Source of the DNA: Streptomyces sp. H27-H5
GTDB lineage: Bacteria > Actinomycetota > Actinomycetes > Streptomycetales > Streptomycetaceae
NCBI RefSeq assembly: GCF_026627505.1
Contig: NZ_JAPNLK010000020.1
Location: 1-64,000 of the forward strand
Direction of reading: 5' to 3'
DNA length: 64,000 nucleotides
The notes beneath the pieces were generated by a model that had not been told where the DNA came from, ran no database searches, and saw only the letters and a list, made by a program, of their open reading frames with translations. Positions 35,219 to 43,097 of the stretch are shown in pieces. How positions within the stretch are numbered: the stretch's first letter is position 1; each line of letters opens with the position of its first letter. A program made the position numbers and the translations under genes.

Positions 35219-35231
35219 GTTACACGTGTCA
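35219..35231. promoter_or_regulatory. LacI-type operator upstream of the esterase gene
   Basis: GTTACACGTGTCA, the best copy of the shared motif, about 112 bases before the esterase start codon. It shares TTACACGTGTCA exactly with the site before SurE. Confidence 0.6.
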
Positions 35232-35387
35232 TCACGACTCTAGCGACACGTTTCCGCCGGCCACAAGCCCCACCGGGGTCCCGGTCCCGCGGGCGCCGGT
35301 TCGCCCGTCCGGACTCCCTCGCCGGCGGTCACACGCGGAGCGCGGGACCCCGAGGCGCTGCCTACCGAACCCTCGACGACGGCCAAG

Positions 35388-35921
35388 GTGGCATCGGCCG
35401 ACTTCACCGACCACGTGGCCGACGTGGTACGGCGGGCCCACCGGCTCGGTCCGGTGGTGCTCGTCGGTCAGAGCGTGGGCGGACTCACGCTGAACACCGT
35501 GGCCAACCGGGCCAACCGGGTCAACTGGCGCTCCGGCGAACCGGAGTTCCTGCGCGTAGTCCGGGAGGGGATGGCCGCCGACCGCTCGGACGACGAGGTC
35601 CGTACCCTGCTCAACATCCTGGAGCCCGACGAGTCGGCGCATGTCGGCGCCGCCGACACCCGGGGCCTGCCCGGGGCGTGGGGTCGGATCCCGGGCACCT
35701 ACCTCCGGTTCACCGAGGACCGGACCATCCCGCCGGAGCTTCAGGACCTCATGATCGAGGAGGCGGACGAGCTGGCCCCGGAGAACCGTTTCCGCGTCCG
35801 GTCCCTGGCCGCTCCGCACATCAGCCCCCGCGATCCGGGGGAGCTCGCGGCGGAACTGGAACTGCTGGCCGGGCTCTGCCACCGAGGCTCCGGCCCCACG
35901 CCCGGAGGTATCGAGCCGTGA
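35388..35921 (+). pseudogene. truncated alpha/beta-hydrolase remnant
   Basis: The frame holds a family-typical C-terminal half: FTDHVADVVRRA, then the nucleophile region VLVGQSVGGLTLNTVANR (Ser in GQSVG), then EPEFLRVV, SDDEVRTLLNILEPDESA, TYLRFTEDRTIPPELQDLMI and LAAPHISP with the catalytic His. The N-terminal oxyanion-hole strand (VHG motif) is missing, and right after NRANRVN the segment that normally covers the lid (about 60 residues) is absent, as if deleted in frame. Upstream sequence to 35240 has related but out-of-frame coding texture. Probably inactive. Confidence 0.6.
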
Positions 35922-35961
35922 GCCCCGCCCCGGGGCCCCGTCACTCACTCCCGAGGCTCAC
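35918..35961. terminator. bidirectional hairpin at convergent gene ends
   Basis: GTGAGCC at 35918-35924 pairs with GGCTCAC at 35955-35961, with an inner GCCCCGGGGC palindrome in the loop. It covers the stop codons of both convergent frames. Confidence 0.5.
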
Positions 35962-36899
35962 AGCCCGTGGACGACCTCCACGAACCGTTCCACGCCGCCC
36001 GGGGCCATCGTCAGGAACAGGTTGGGCTCGATCAACTCCAGTTCCATCAGGACGGGGGTGCCGTCGTCGGCCGGCGCGAGGTCCACGCGCGCGTAGGCCA
36101 AGGGGCCGGCCGTCCGGGCGGCCACCGCGGCGAGCGCCGCGCCGGCCAGGGCGAGTTCGGCCTCCGAGGGCGTGTGCCCGGTCAGGTCGGGGTGCGCCAC
36201 ACGGGTGTTGTCGATGCGGCCGGTGTCCGTGAGCACGGGGCCCTTGCGGACCGCGTGACTGAACTCGCCGCCCAGGAACACCAGCGCCCGTTCCCCCTCC
36301 ACGATCCGCTCCATGTACGGCTGGACCATCGCCGTCGCCCCGGCCCCGTGCAACATCCGGACGTGGGCCGAGGCGGCCTCCCGCTGGGCCGGGGTGTACC
36401 GGGCCGTGTCACGGGAGCCGGCCGACACCGACGGCTTGACGACGATCTCGCCGTCCGGCGGCAGCGTCACGGGATCGCCGGGCGCGACGAACCGCGTCGG
36501 GACCGTAGGGATGCCCCGGGCCGAGAGTTCCGCCAGATACACCTTGTCGCTGTTCCAGCGCACCAGCTCGGCCGGGCTGTGCAGTGCCGTCACCGCGTCC
36601 ACGCCGTCGACCCAGGCGAGGAACTCGGGCAGCCGCTCGGAGTAGTCCCAGGTCGAGCGGATGACGACGACGTCCGGTGTGGCCCAGTCGTACCCCTCCT
36701 CGGCCCAGTCGACCGCGACGGCGTCGAGACCCCTCTCGCGCAACGCGGCCACCAGGACGGGCAGTTCCGCGTCCTCGGCGGCGCCGAAGCCGTCCGTGGC
36801 CAACACGATCCGTCGCGTCGCCGACTCGTCCGCATCCGCATCCGCATCCGTACCCACACCCGCACGCCTCACGCGGCACCCTTCCCCGACCTCGACCAC
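35958..36899 (-). CDS. ATP-grasp ligase-like protein
   Basis: 313 residues. The ATP-grasp fold is seen from IVVKPSVSAGSRDTA near residue 155 (Lys and Ser/Gly of the first ATP loop), via VQPYMERIVEGERALVFLGGEFSHAVRK near residue 195, to the metal-binding LMELELIEPNLFL near residue 290 (Glu and Asn). The N-terminus has a (GCGGAT)n hexamer run giving TDADADADE, so the true start may be further inside. Relatives include cycloserine-ligase-like and glutathione-synthase-like enzymes. It is separate from the tandem pair at 37976-39729 but belongs to the same superfamily. Substrate unknown. Confidence 0.82.
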   Translation of the reverse strand: MVEVGEGCRVRRAGVGTDADADADESATRRIVLATDGFGAAEDAELPVLVAALRERGLDAVAVDWAEEGYDWATPDVVVIRSTWDYSERLPEFLAWVDGVDAVTALHSPAELVRWNSDKVYLAELSARGIPTVPTRFVAPGDPVTLPPDGEIVVKPSVSAGSRDTARYTPAQREAASAHVRMLHGAGATAMVQPYMERIVEGERALVFLGGEFSHAVRKGPVLTDTGRIDNTRVAHPDLTGHTPSEAELALAGAALAAVAARTAGPLAYARVDLAPADDGTPVLMELELIEPNLFLTMAPGGVERFVEVVHGL

Positions 36900-37033
36900 A
36901 CCCGGGGGAGTCCCGGAGCTGCCGCGAATCTACGCCCGCTGTTCGGGGGGCGTCGAGGCGAGACGGCCGCCCGTACCCGCGTCCACCCCAACTCCACCTG
37001 CCGTCATAGGCGAGAGGGCGGTCGGGAGACGAG

Positions 37034-37111
37034 ACCCCGGCCCCGCCTGCACGGAACCCAGTCCCCGTCCCCGCGGAACCCCGGCCCCGCCTGCACGGAA
37101 CCCAGTCCCCG
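37034..37111. repeat. 34-bp direct repeat, two copies
   Basis: A 34-base block starting ACCCCGGCCCCGCCTGCACG occurs at 37034-37067 and 37078-37111 with a 44-bp period. It lies in the 267-base gap between the ATP-grasp and GPP34 genes, where no gene is seen. Confidence 0.7.
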
Positions 37112-37166
37112 CCCCGACGAGACCCCGGGGACCGACCCGCCCCGGCGGAACCTCCGACGGCGACCC

Positions 37167-37826
37167 TCAGGTGACCGTCGCGATGGTGACGACCGTGACC
37201 GCGGCCATCGCGGCCTGCATGTCGCGGATGGCCTTGCGGACCTGCTCGGTGGCCCACTGCCCGTCGGCCACCTCCGCCAGGCGTGCGGCGGTCTCCTTGC
37301 GGGGCGCGTCGGGGAAGACCAGGCGCCCCAGCTTCGCGGAATGGATCAGCGCGATCAGCCCCGCCGTCCGCTCGTCCGGTTCCGCGCCGGCCAGGACGAC
37401 CGCGTCGAGCCGGTCCCGCAGTTCCCGTTCCACCGAGCCGTCGGCCTCGGGGTGGCGACGGGTCGGGAACACGCCCAGCACCTTGTGCCGGGTCTCCAGG
37501 ACCACACCGCGATCGCGCAGGCTTTCCAGGGTGGCTCCGACCGCCTTGGCGTGGTCCTTGGTCAGCCAGTCCGTCACCCGGCGTCTGCTCTTGCCGCGCA
37601 TCCACGTTTCGAGCAGCTGGAGGCGGGTGTCGAGCAGCGGCTGCCCGGTGGCGGTCGTGTCGGTCAGCTCCAGGTCCTTGCCCGTCACCGACACCCGCCC
37701 TGCCATGACCAGTTCGAGCAGGATCCCGCCCGCGACCGCCCACCCGGCGGCCTCTCGCTGCTTCGCCGCCCCGGACTCGTCGTCCAGAGAGAGCAGCATG
37801 ATCTCCTCGGCCAGTGTGATCGTCAT
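37167..37826 (-). CDS. GPP34 (GOLPH3-like) family protein
   Basis: 219 residues, all helical, starting LAEEIMLLSLDDESG, the usual N-terminus of actinobacterial GPP34 proteins. Later landmarks are GGILLELVMAGRVSV, VTDWLTKDHAKAV near residue 85 and VFPTRRHPEADGSVE near residue 118. Eukaryotic GOLPH3 binds phosphatidylinositol-4-phosphate; the bacterial role is unknown, but several paralogs are usual in Streptomyces. The C-terminus is a hydrophobic AAMAAVTVVTIATV tail. Confidence 0.9.
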   Translation of the reverse strand: MTITLAEEIMLLSLDDESGAAKQREAAGWAVAGGILLELVMAGRVSVTGKDLELTDTTATGQPLLDTRLQLLETWMRGKSRRRVTDWLTKDHAKAVGATLESLRDRGVVLETRHKVLGVFPTRRHPEADGSVERELRDRLDAVVLAGAEPDERTAGLIALIHSAKLGRLVFPDAPRKETAARLAEVADGQWATEQVRKAIRDMQAAMAAVTVVTIATVT

Positions 37827-37975
37827 GTCCCGTCCCCCCGATGATCCGTCGTCAGATGTTCAGACGTCCGGCCGGCGCGGAGAGTTTCCGGCCGGGACAC
37901 GGCGCCGTCCCCCGTCCGGCCCCGCGCACGGCGTTCCCGCGGGCCCCGCGTGCGAGGCCCCCGCAGCGCGGTGCG

Positions 37976-38794
37976 TCAGCCGTTCCCGCGGGCCCTGCGC
38001 ACGGCCAGGGCGGCGAGTGCCTCGGGAGCCCCCGCCTGGCCGCGGATGCCGGGGAAGGCGTTGACGTCCACGATCAGCGGGGCGCCCTCGCCGGTGTCGA
38101 TGACGTCCACCCCGTACACGTCCAGGCCGAAGACCTCGCCGACCCGCAGGGTCAGCTCCGCCAACTCCGGAAGCGGTTCGTCCGGTGCGTGCCCCGCGGC
38201 GCTTTCCTCGTCCGCGAGTTCGGAGCGGCGCAGCGCCGTGAAGACCCGGTTGCCGATGGCCCACAGTTTGTGGTCCCAGCCGTTGTTGGGGGCGAACGCC
38301 TGGACCACGACCGGCTCCTGGCCCCAGCCGCCGGCCAGCTTCCGCAGCCGCGCCGCGTCGTCGACCCGCGCCACCAGGTCGCCCTTGCGGCTTCGCCGGC
38401 TCTTGACCACCACCGGCCAGGGCATGCCGGGCAGTCCCGGTCCGGTGGAGTGCAGGGCCAGCTGACCCAGCGAGCCGAAGGTCCGCGTGGTGGCGAAGGG
38501 CAGCCCGGCGCGTCGGGCCAGCTCCGCCATCTCCGTGCGGTCCTGGCAGCGTTCCGTGGCATCGGCCGAGTTCACCACCCGGGCGCCCTGCCGCTCCAGT
38601 TCGCGCGCCAGTTCCAGCGCCCTCGGGGTCCGCGCCTTCAACAGGTACACGTCGGCCCGGTCGGCGGCCGCGCAGGCCGCCGCCCCGGGATCCGCCGGGT
38701 CCAGTACGCGGACCTCGTGGTCGCCGCCCAGCAGCTCCGCCGCCGTCGCCAGCAGCGGGTGCCCCGGGTCCGGTGTGATCAGACCGATCCTCAT
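37976..38794 (-). CDS. RimK-like ATP-grasp ligase (second of tandem pair)
   Basis: 272 residues. The N-terminal Rossmann-like lobe (MRIGLITPDPGHPLLATAAE) is followed by an ATP-grasp core: PVVVKSRRSRKGDLVARV near residue 125 holds the ATP Lys, and APLIVDVNAFPGIRG near residue 245 carries the metal ligands Asp and Asn. Its start overlaps the stop of the upstream ATP-grasp gene (ATGA), so the two are made together. RimK-like enzymes add amino acids to peptides, proteins or small acids. No precursor peptide is visible. Confidence 0.85.
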   Translation of the reverse strand: MRIGLITPDPGHPLLATAAELLGGDHEVRVLDPADPGAAACAAADRADVYLLKARTPRALELARELERQGARVVNSADATERCQDRTEMAELARRAGLPFATTRTFGSLGQLALHSTGPGLPGMPWPVVVKSRRSRKGDLVARVDDAARLRKLAGGWGQEPVVVQAFAPNNGWDHKLWAIGNRVFTALRRSELADEESAAGHAPDEPLPELAELTLRVGEVFGLDVYGVDVIDTGEGAPLIVDVNAFPGIRGQAGAPEALAALAVRRARGNG

Positions 38795-39729
38795 ACGCCT
38801 TCTCCCGCTCGCGCCGAGGCCTGTGCCCCGATGGTCGCCGTCAGCGGCGCCGGTGCCGCGTACGGTCGCTGCTGCGGCCAGGAGGGTCCGGGTCCGGCGG
38901 GCTCCTCCACCCGGACACCGCCCACCCGCGCCAGGTCGAGCACCGCCCGCGCCACCCGGGCCGCCGCCTCCGGGACCTGACGGAAACTGGGGAAGTCGTT
39001 CACGTCGACCACCACCGGCCCCTCGGGACCCAGCAGTACGTCCAGCCCGTACAGATCCAGTCCGTAGACCGCGCCGACCTGCGCGGCGATGGCCGCGACC
39101 TCGGCCGACAGCGGCACCTGACGTTCGTGTACCGCACGGTCCGGGTGGAGGGGCGAGCAGCGTTCGGTGGCGAACATCTCCCCGCCGACGCAGTACACCT
39201 TGACGTCCGTACCCGAATTCGGCACGTACGGCTGGGCGATGAGCATGCCCTCGCCCGCCAGCTCGGGGAGCAGGGCCGCGAGCCCGTCCGGGGCGGACAG
39301 CAGGTGCACCGACCGTCCGGAACTCCCGTCGGCCGGTTTGACGACCAGGGGGTACTCCGAGGTCGGGATCTCCGCCAGCAGTTCGGGCCGTGCCACGGCG
39401 TACGTCGGGGGCAACGGAAGTCCCCGTACCCGCCCGATGGCCGCGGCGAGCGCCTTGTCCCGCACGCCCCGGATGGACCGGGCGTCGTTGACCGTCGTCA
39501 TCCCCGCCGCCGCCGCGGCTTCGAGCAGGGTCAGCCCGGGGCCGCCGGACACGGTCTTGAGCACCCAGGCGTCATGGGCGCCCGCTTCCACCAGGTCCGT
39601 CATGCGCAGCAGCGAGCCGCCCGGCCGCAGGACGTCCACGTGGTGCCCCCAAGCCGTCAGTTGCCGGATCACCTCGTTCGGCATGCCGTCGTGGCGGTAG
39701 TGCTCCTCCACCAGGAAGCAGAGCCTCAT
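38791..39729 (-). CDS. RimK-like ATP-grasp ligase (first of tandem pair)
   Basis: 312 residues. N-terminal lobe MRLCFLVEEHYRHDGMPNE, then PLVVKPADGSSGRSVHLL near residue 130 for ATP binding, and VVVDVNDFPSFRQVPEAA near residue 250 for metal binding. The last 50 residues are Pro/Ala-rich and probably disordered. The start at 39729 follows GGAAGG; a longer frame from 39801 lacks a site. It is first in a two-gene operon, with a perfect palindrome at 39781 in the promoter region. The two products are different enough to be non-redundant, perhaps a hetero-oligomer or successive steps. Confidence 0.85.
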   Translation of the reverse strand: MRLCFLVEEHYRHDGMPNEVIRQLTAWGHHVDVLRPGGSLLRMTDLVEAGAHDAWVLKTVSGGPGLTLLEAAAAAGMTTVNDARSIRGVRDKALAAAIGRVRGLPLPPTYAVARPELLAEIPTSEYPLVVKPADGSSGRSVHLLSAPDGLAALLPELAGEGMLIAQPYVPNSGTDVKVYCVGGEMFATERCSPLHPDRAVHERQVPLSAEVAAIAAQVGAVYGLDLYGLDVLLGPEGPVVVDVNDFPSFRQVPEAAARVARAVLDLARVGGVRVEEPAGPGPSWPQQRPYAAPAPLTATIGAQASARAGEGV

Positions 39730-39780
39730 GGACCTTCCCCATATTCCCCGGACGTCCGCCGCCGATCCCGCCCGGCGAGT

Positions 39781-39792
39781 TGTGACGTCACA
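39781..39792. promoter_or_regulatory. perfect palindrome TGTGACGTCACA
   Basis: A 12-bp perfect palindrome, 51 bases before the ATP-grasp pair, in a 443-base gap shared with the divergent conservon. The half-sites TGTGA/TCACA match those of CRP/FNR proteins, but the 2-base centre is shorter than the usual six. Confidence 0.5.
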
Positions 39793-40035
39793 GGATGCCA
39801 TGGTCGCAATGTGATGATCGTCCCGCAGGGTGCCATTCTTCGGATCCGATGCGGGAACGAGTCGTCACGGTGCGCAGGCGCGCGGTCCACTGACGGTACG
39901 GGAGGGTCCGGCGCCGTGGCAGGAGAAGGGGAGCGGCGGCGCATCGCCGGGGGCGGTGCGGGGGCGTGGCGCCCGGGGGCTCGTTGCCCGAGGGGACGAA
40001 TCGTGACCGAGAACAATCAGGGCGAAATCGCAACA

Positions 40036-40070
40036 CAGGCGGATCTATCGCCTGTTACGCAGGGTGATAG
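40036..40070 (+). other. mutually exclusive hairpins upstream of the conservon
   Basis: Hairpin A pairs CAGGCG (40036-40041) with CGCCTG (40049-40054). Hairpin B pairs CTATC and CCTG (40045-40049, 40051-40054) with CAGG and GATAG (40060-40063, 40066-40070). Both use 40049-40054, so only one can form. They lie about 105 bases before cvnA. Whether the DNA is transcribed here is unknown. Confidence 0.4.
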
Positions 40071-40173
40071 TGGTCAAGGGCTATCCAAAGTGATCAACAG
40101 TTCTCCTATAGTTACGCCTAGTTGCCACAGGAACCCTCTCTTCCATTTTCGCCCCGGTTTGAGGCTTTGATTG

Positions 40174-41739
40174 ATGACGGCGTCGCCTTCCCCCCTGCGC
40201 CCCTCCCTGCTCGCCCTCCTCGTCACCGTGGCGGCGTCGGGAACGCTCTGCACGGCGGCGGTGGCCGCGGCCCCCACCACCGTCCAGGTCCCCCTCGCCT
40301 GGTTCTCCGTCACCGGCGTGCTCCTGCTGGCGGTTTCGGCGTTCGCGGTGACCTGGTCCAGCCACACCGCGCGACTCCTGCGCGCCCGGCTCTCCGGGCT
40401 CAACGCCGAAGTCCTCGCCCGTGACGGCCACATCGCCCGGCTGACCGCCGACGCGAACCGCGACGCCGCCGCCCACACCGCCGAACGCGGCCGCGTCAAC
40501 CGGGCCCACGCCGCGGAGTTGGAACGGCTGACGAGCGCGCACTCGGCCGAACTCGACAACGTCACCGCCGCCCAACTCGTCTCCCGCGAGAAGCTCGGCG
40601 CCGAGCTTCGGCGCGCCGAGTCCGGACGGGCCGCGGCCATGGCCGCGGCCGCCAACGCCGCCGGCCGCATGCAGGCCCTCGCCACCGGCATGCTGGCCGA
40701 CCTGCGGGACATGGAGCACCGGCACGCCGACGAGGACGTCCTCGGCGACCTCCTCCACCTCGACCACCGCACGGCGCAGGCCGGTCGCCTCGCCGACTCG
40801 ATCGCCGTCCTCACCGGAGCGCGCTCCGGACGCCGCTGGGCGAAGCCGATCGTCATGGAGTCGATCCTGCGCGGCGCCATGGGCCGGATCGGCGGCTACC
40901 AACGGGTCCGCCTGCACTCCACCAGCGACGCGGCCATCGCCGGACACGCCGCCGAGGGCGTCATGCACGCCCTCGCCGAACTCCTCGACAACGCCGCGAA
41001 CTTCTCGCCGCCCACCGCCGAGGTCCACGTGTACGTGGAAGAGGTCCCCTCCGGGATCATCATCACCGTCGAGGACAGCGGTCTCGTCATGAGCGAGGTG
41101 CAGCTGCGCCGCGCCGAACAGGCCGTGACCGCCGAGTCGCTGGACCTGGCCGGGCTCTCCGGAACCCGCCTCGGCCTCGCCGTCGTCGGGCGCCTCGCCC
41201 GCAAGCACGGCCTGACGGTGTCCTTCCGGCCCTCCGCACGCGGCGGCACCGGCGCCCTGATGATGCTCCCCCAGGACCTGATCAGCAGCACCCGGAACGA
41301 GACCGCGCCCGCCACACCGGCCGCGACCACGACGTCCACCACCGAACCCGACGCGCACGACCGGCCCCCGGCCGACGCCGAAGCCACCGGGCCCACGGAC
41401 GTCGGGCGCGCGAAGGACCGTACGGACGGAGACAGCGTCACCCCGGTCGCCGCGCGCACCGCCGATCCGCACGACGCCGCGCACGACCCCGCGCCCGCCG
41501 GGGAGTCCCCGAGCCCCGGTGACACCGCACTGCCCCGACGGCGACGCGGCAGGACGCTCGCCGCGGCCCACCCCGAAGGGCCCGACCCCGCGGCCCCTCC
41601 GGCCCCCGCCAAGGCGGCGCCCACCGGTGCCTCCCGGTCGGCCGCCCGCTTCGGCAGCTTCCGACAGGCCGTACGCGGCGCGTCGGCGGCGCCGTCGACC
41701 GCAGAGAACCCCCCGCACCCGGAAGGCAACACGGAATGA
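40174..41739 (+). CDS. cvnA: conservon sensor-kinase-like protein CvnA
   Basis: 521 residues. Two N-terminal membrane helices (near 9-30 and 38-58) are followed by a coiled coil (about 65-160) and a histidine-kinase-like ATPase domain with AELLDNAANFSPP (N-box) near residue 270 and the GLSGTRLGLAVVGRLARKHG region near residue 325. A long Pro/Ala/Thr-rich disordered tail takes the last 150 residues. CvnA proteins look like kinases and act with CvnB-D as a membrane-linked G-protein-like complex. No canonical H-box His is evident. The stop overlaps the cvnB start (ATGA). Confidence 0.9.
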   Translation: MTASPSPLRPSLLALLVTVAASGTLCTAAVAAAPTTVQVPLAWFSVTGVLLLAVSAFAVTWSSHTARLLRARLSGLNAEVLARDGHIARLTADANRDAAAHTAERGRVNRAHAAELERLTSAHSAELDNVTAAQLVSREKLGAELRRAESGRAAAMAAAANAAGRMQALATGMLADLRDMEHRHADEDVLGDLLHLDHRTAQAGRLADSIAVLTGARSGRRWAKPIVMESILRGAMGRIGGYQRVRLHSTSDAAIAGHAAEGVMHALAELLDNAANFSPPTAEVHVYVEEVPSGIIITVEDSGLVMSEVQLRRAEQAVTAESLDLAGLSGTRLGLAVVGRLARKHGLTVSFRPSARGGTGALMMLPQDLISSTRNETAPATPAATTTSTTEPDAHDRPPADAEATGPTDVGRAKDRTDGDSVTPVAARTADPHDAAHDPAPAGESPSPGDTALPRRRRGRTLAAAHPEGPDPAAPPAPAKAAPTGASRSAARFGSFRQAVRGASAAPSTAENPPHPEGNTE

Positions 41740-42137
41740 CCGGCTCCACCACCGACGAGACGCTCAACTGGCTCCTGGAAGGTCTCCTGGAACGCACTCC
41801 GGGCGCCCGACACGCGCTCGTGCTCTCCCGCGACGGCCTGAAGCTGTGCCGCACCCCCGAGCTGTCCGTCGACCAGGCCGACCAGCTCGCCGCGATCTCC
41901 GCCGGCATCCAGAGCCTCTCGCACGGCGCGTCCATCGAGTTCGGCGACGGCACCGGCGGCGTCCGGTCCGCCATGACCGAGTTCTACGGCGGCATCCTCT
42001 TCATCGTCGAGGCCGGCGAGGGCGCCCACCTCGCGCTCGTCGCCGCCGAGGACGCGGATGCCGGACTCGTCGGTCACAACATGTCCGAGCTGGTGGAGCA
42101 GTTGAGCGAACATCTGATCGCCAGGCCCCGGGGATGA
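41736..42137 (+). CDS. cvnB: conservon roadblock/LC7 protein CvnB
   Basis: 133 residues, one roadblock/LC7 domain: LNWLLEGLLERTPGARHALVLSRDGLKL at the start, then an SAGIQSLSHGASIEF helix and a final strand/helix. CvnB proteins are thought to act as GAP-like or scaffold partners for CvnD. ATGA overlaps with both neighbours show tight coupling. Confidence 0.92.
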   Translation: MTGSTTDETLNWLLEGLLERTPGARHALVLSRDGLKLCRTPELSVDQADQLAAISAGIQSLSHGASIEFGDGTGGVRSAMTEFYGGILFIVEAGEGAHLALVAAEDADAGLVGHNMSELVEQLSEHLIARPRG

Positions 42138-42487
42138 GCCGCGGCAGGCCGGGCCGGGACGACTCCCCGGACCGGCTCTACACCCTCACCGGTGGCCGCA
42201 GCCGCTCCGGTTCGGACGCCTTCGACCTGGTGACCCTGATCGTCGCCGAATGCGACCCGGTGCCCGGCATGCAGTCGGAGCACGTGGCCATCCTGAGGAT
42301 GTGCCCGTACCCGACGGCCGTCGTGGAGATCGCCGCCGAGCTGGGCCTTCCGGTGTCCATCGTCCGGATCCTGCTCGCCGACCTGCTGGGCACCGGGCGG
42401 ATCAGCGCCCGGCACCCCCGGTCGACGTACCGCCTTCCCGACCTCGACATCCTGGAGCAGGTGCTCGTTGGACTCCGCAATCTCTGA
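42134..42487 (+). CDS. cvnC: conservon DUF742 protein CvnC
   Basis: 117 residues with the DUF742 pattern: DRLYTLTGGRS near the N-terminus, FDLVTLIVAE, a central MCPYPTAVVEIAAELGLPVSIVRILLADL winged-helix-like segment and LDILEQVLVGLRNL at the end. CvnC is needed for conservon function, probably as an adaptor. Its 3' end overlaps the cvnD start by 20 bases. Confidence 0.92.
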   Translation: MSRGRPGRDDSPDRLYTLTGGRSRSGSDAFDLVTLIVAECDPVPGMQSEHVAILRMCPYPTAVVEIAAELGLPVSIVRILLADLLGTGRISARHPRSTYRLPDLDILEQVLVGLRNL

Positions 42488-43097
42488 CGCGTCCCCCGAA
42501 CCGCGACAGCCTCGCCAGACCCTCGACAGCACCGCCGACAACGGCCTGAAGATCGTCATCGTCGGCGGTTTCGGCGTCGGCAAGACCACGATGGTCCGCT
42601 CGGTCAGCGAGATCCGTCCGCTGAACACCGAGGAGACGATGACCAAGGCCGGCGAGGCCGTCGACGACACCGCCGGCATCGCCGCCAAGACGGCCACCAC
42701 CGTCGCCTTCGACTTCGGCCGCATCACCCTCGACGCGCGCAACGTGCTCTACCTGTTCGGCGCCCCCGGCCAGGAGCGGTTCTGGTTCCTGTGGGACCGG
42801 CTCTTCTCCGGCACCCTCGGCGCCGTCGTCCTCGTCGACACCCGACGGCTCGCGGACTCCTGGTACGCCATCGACCGACTCGAACACCACGGCACGCCCT
42901 TCGTGGTGGCCTGCAACGACTTCGGTGGCCCCGCCCACACCCCCGAGGACATCAGAGAGGCCCTCGACCTGCCGGACGAGGTGCCGCTCGTGTTCTGCGA
43001 CGCCCGCTCCCGCGAGTCCAGCAAGCACGTCCTGATCTCCCTCGTACAACACCTTCAGACGGCCGTCATGGCCAAGACCCCGGAGCCCGCCCCGTGA
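42468..43097 (+). CDS. cvnD: conservon small GTPase CvnD
   Basis: 209 residues. The P-loop GGFGVGKTT is near residue 33, the switch II region APGQERFWFLWD near residue 98, and the base-recognition position reads VACNDFGG near residue 145 instead of NKxD, as is usual for CvnD. The start is TTG 42468, inside cvnC; the next in-frame Met would lose the P-loop. It is the GTPase of the conservon. It overlaps the CYP157 gene start (GTGA). Confidence 0.92.
   Translation: MDSAISDASPEPRQPRQTLDSTADNGLKIVIVGGFGVGKTTMVRSVSEIRPLNTEETMTKAGEAVDDTAGIAAKTATTVAFDFGRITLDARNVLYLFGAPGQERFWFLWDRLFSGTLGAVVLVDTRRLADSWYAIDRLEHHGTPFVVACNDFGGPAHTPEDIREALDLPDEVPLVFCDARSRESSKHVLISLVQHLQTAVMAKTPEPAP

Noticed and set aside
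39781..39792. Calling TGTGACGTCACA a CRP site
   Set aside because: The CRP spacer is six bases and here it is two; kept only as an unassigned palindrome.
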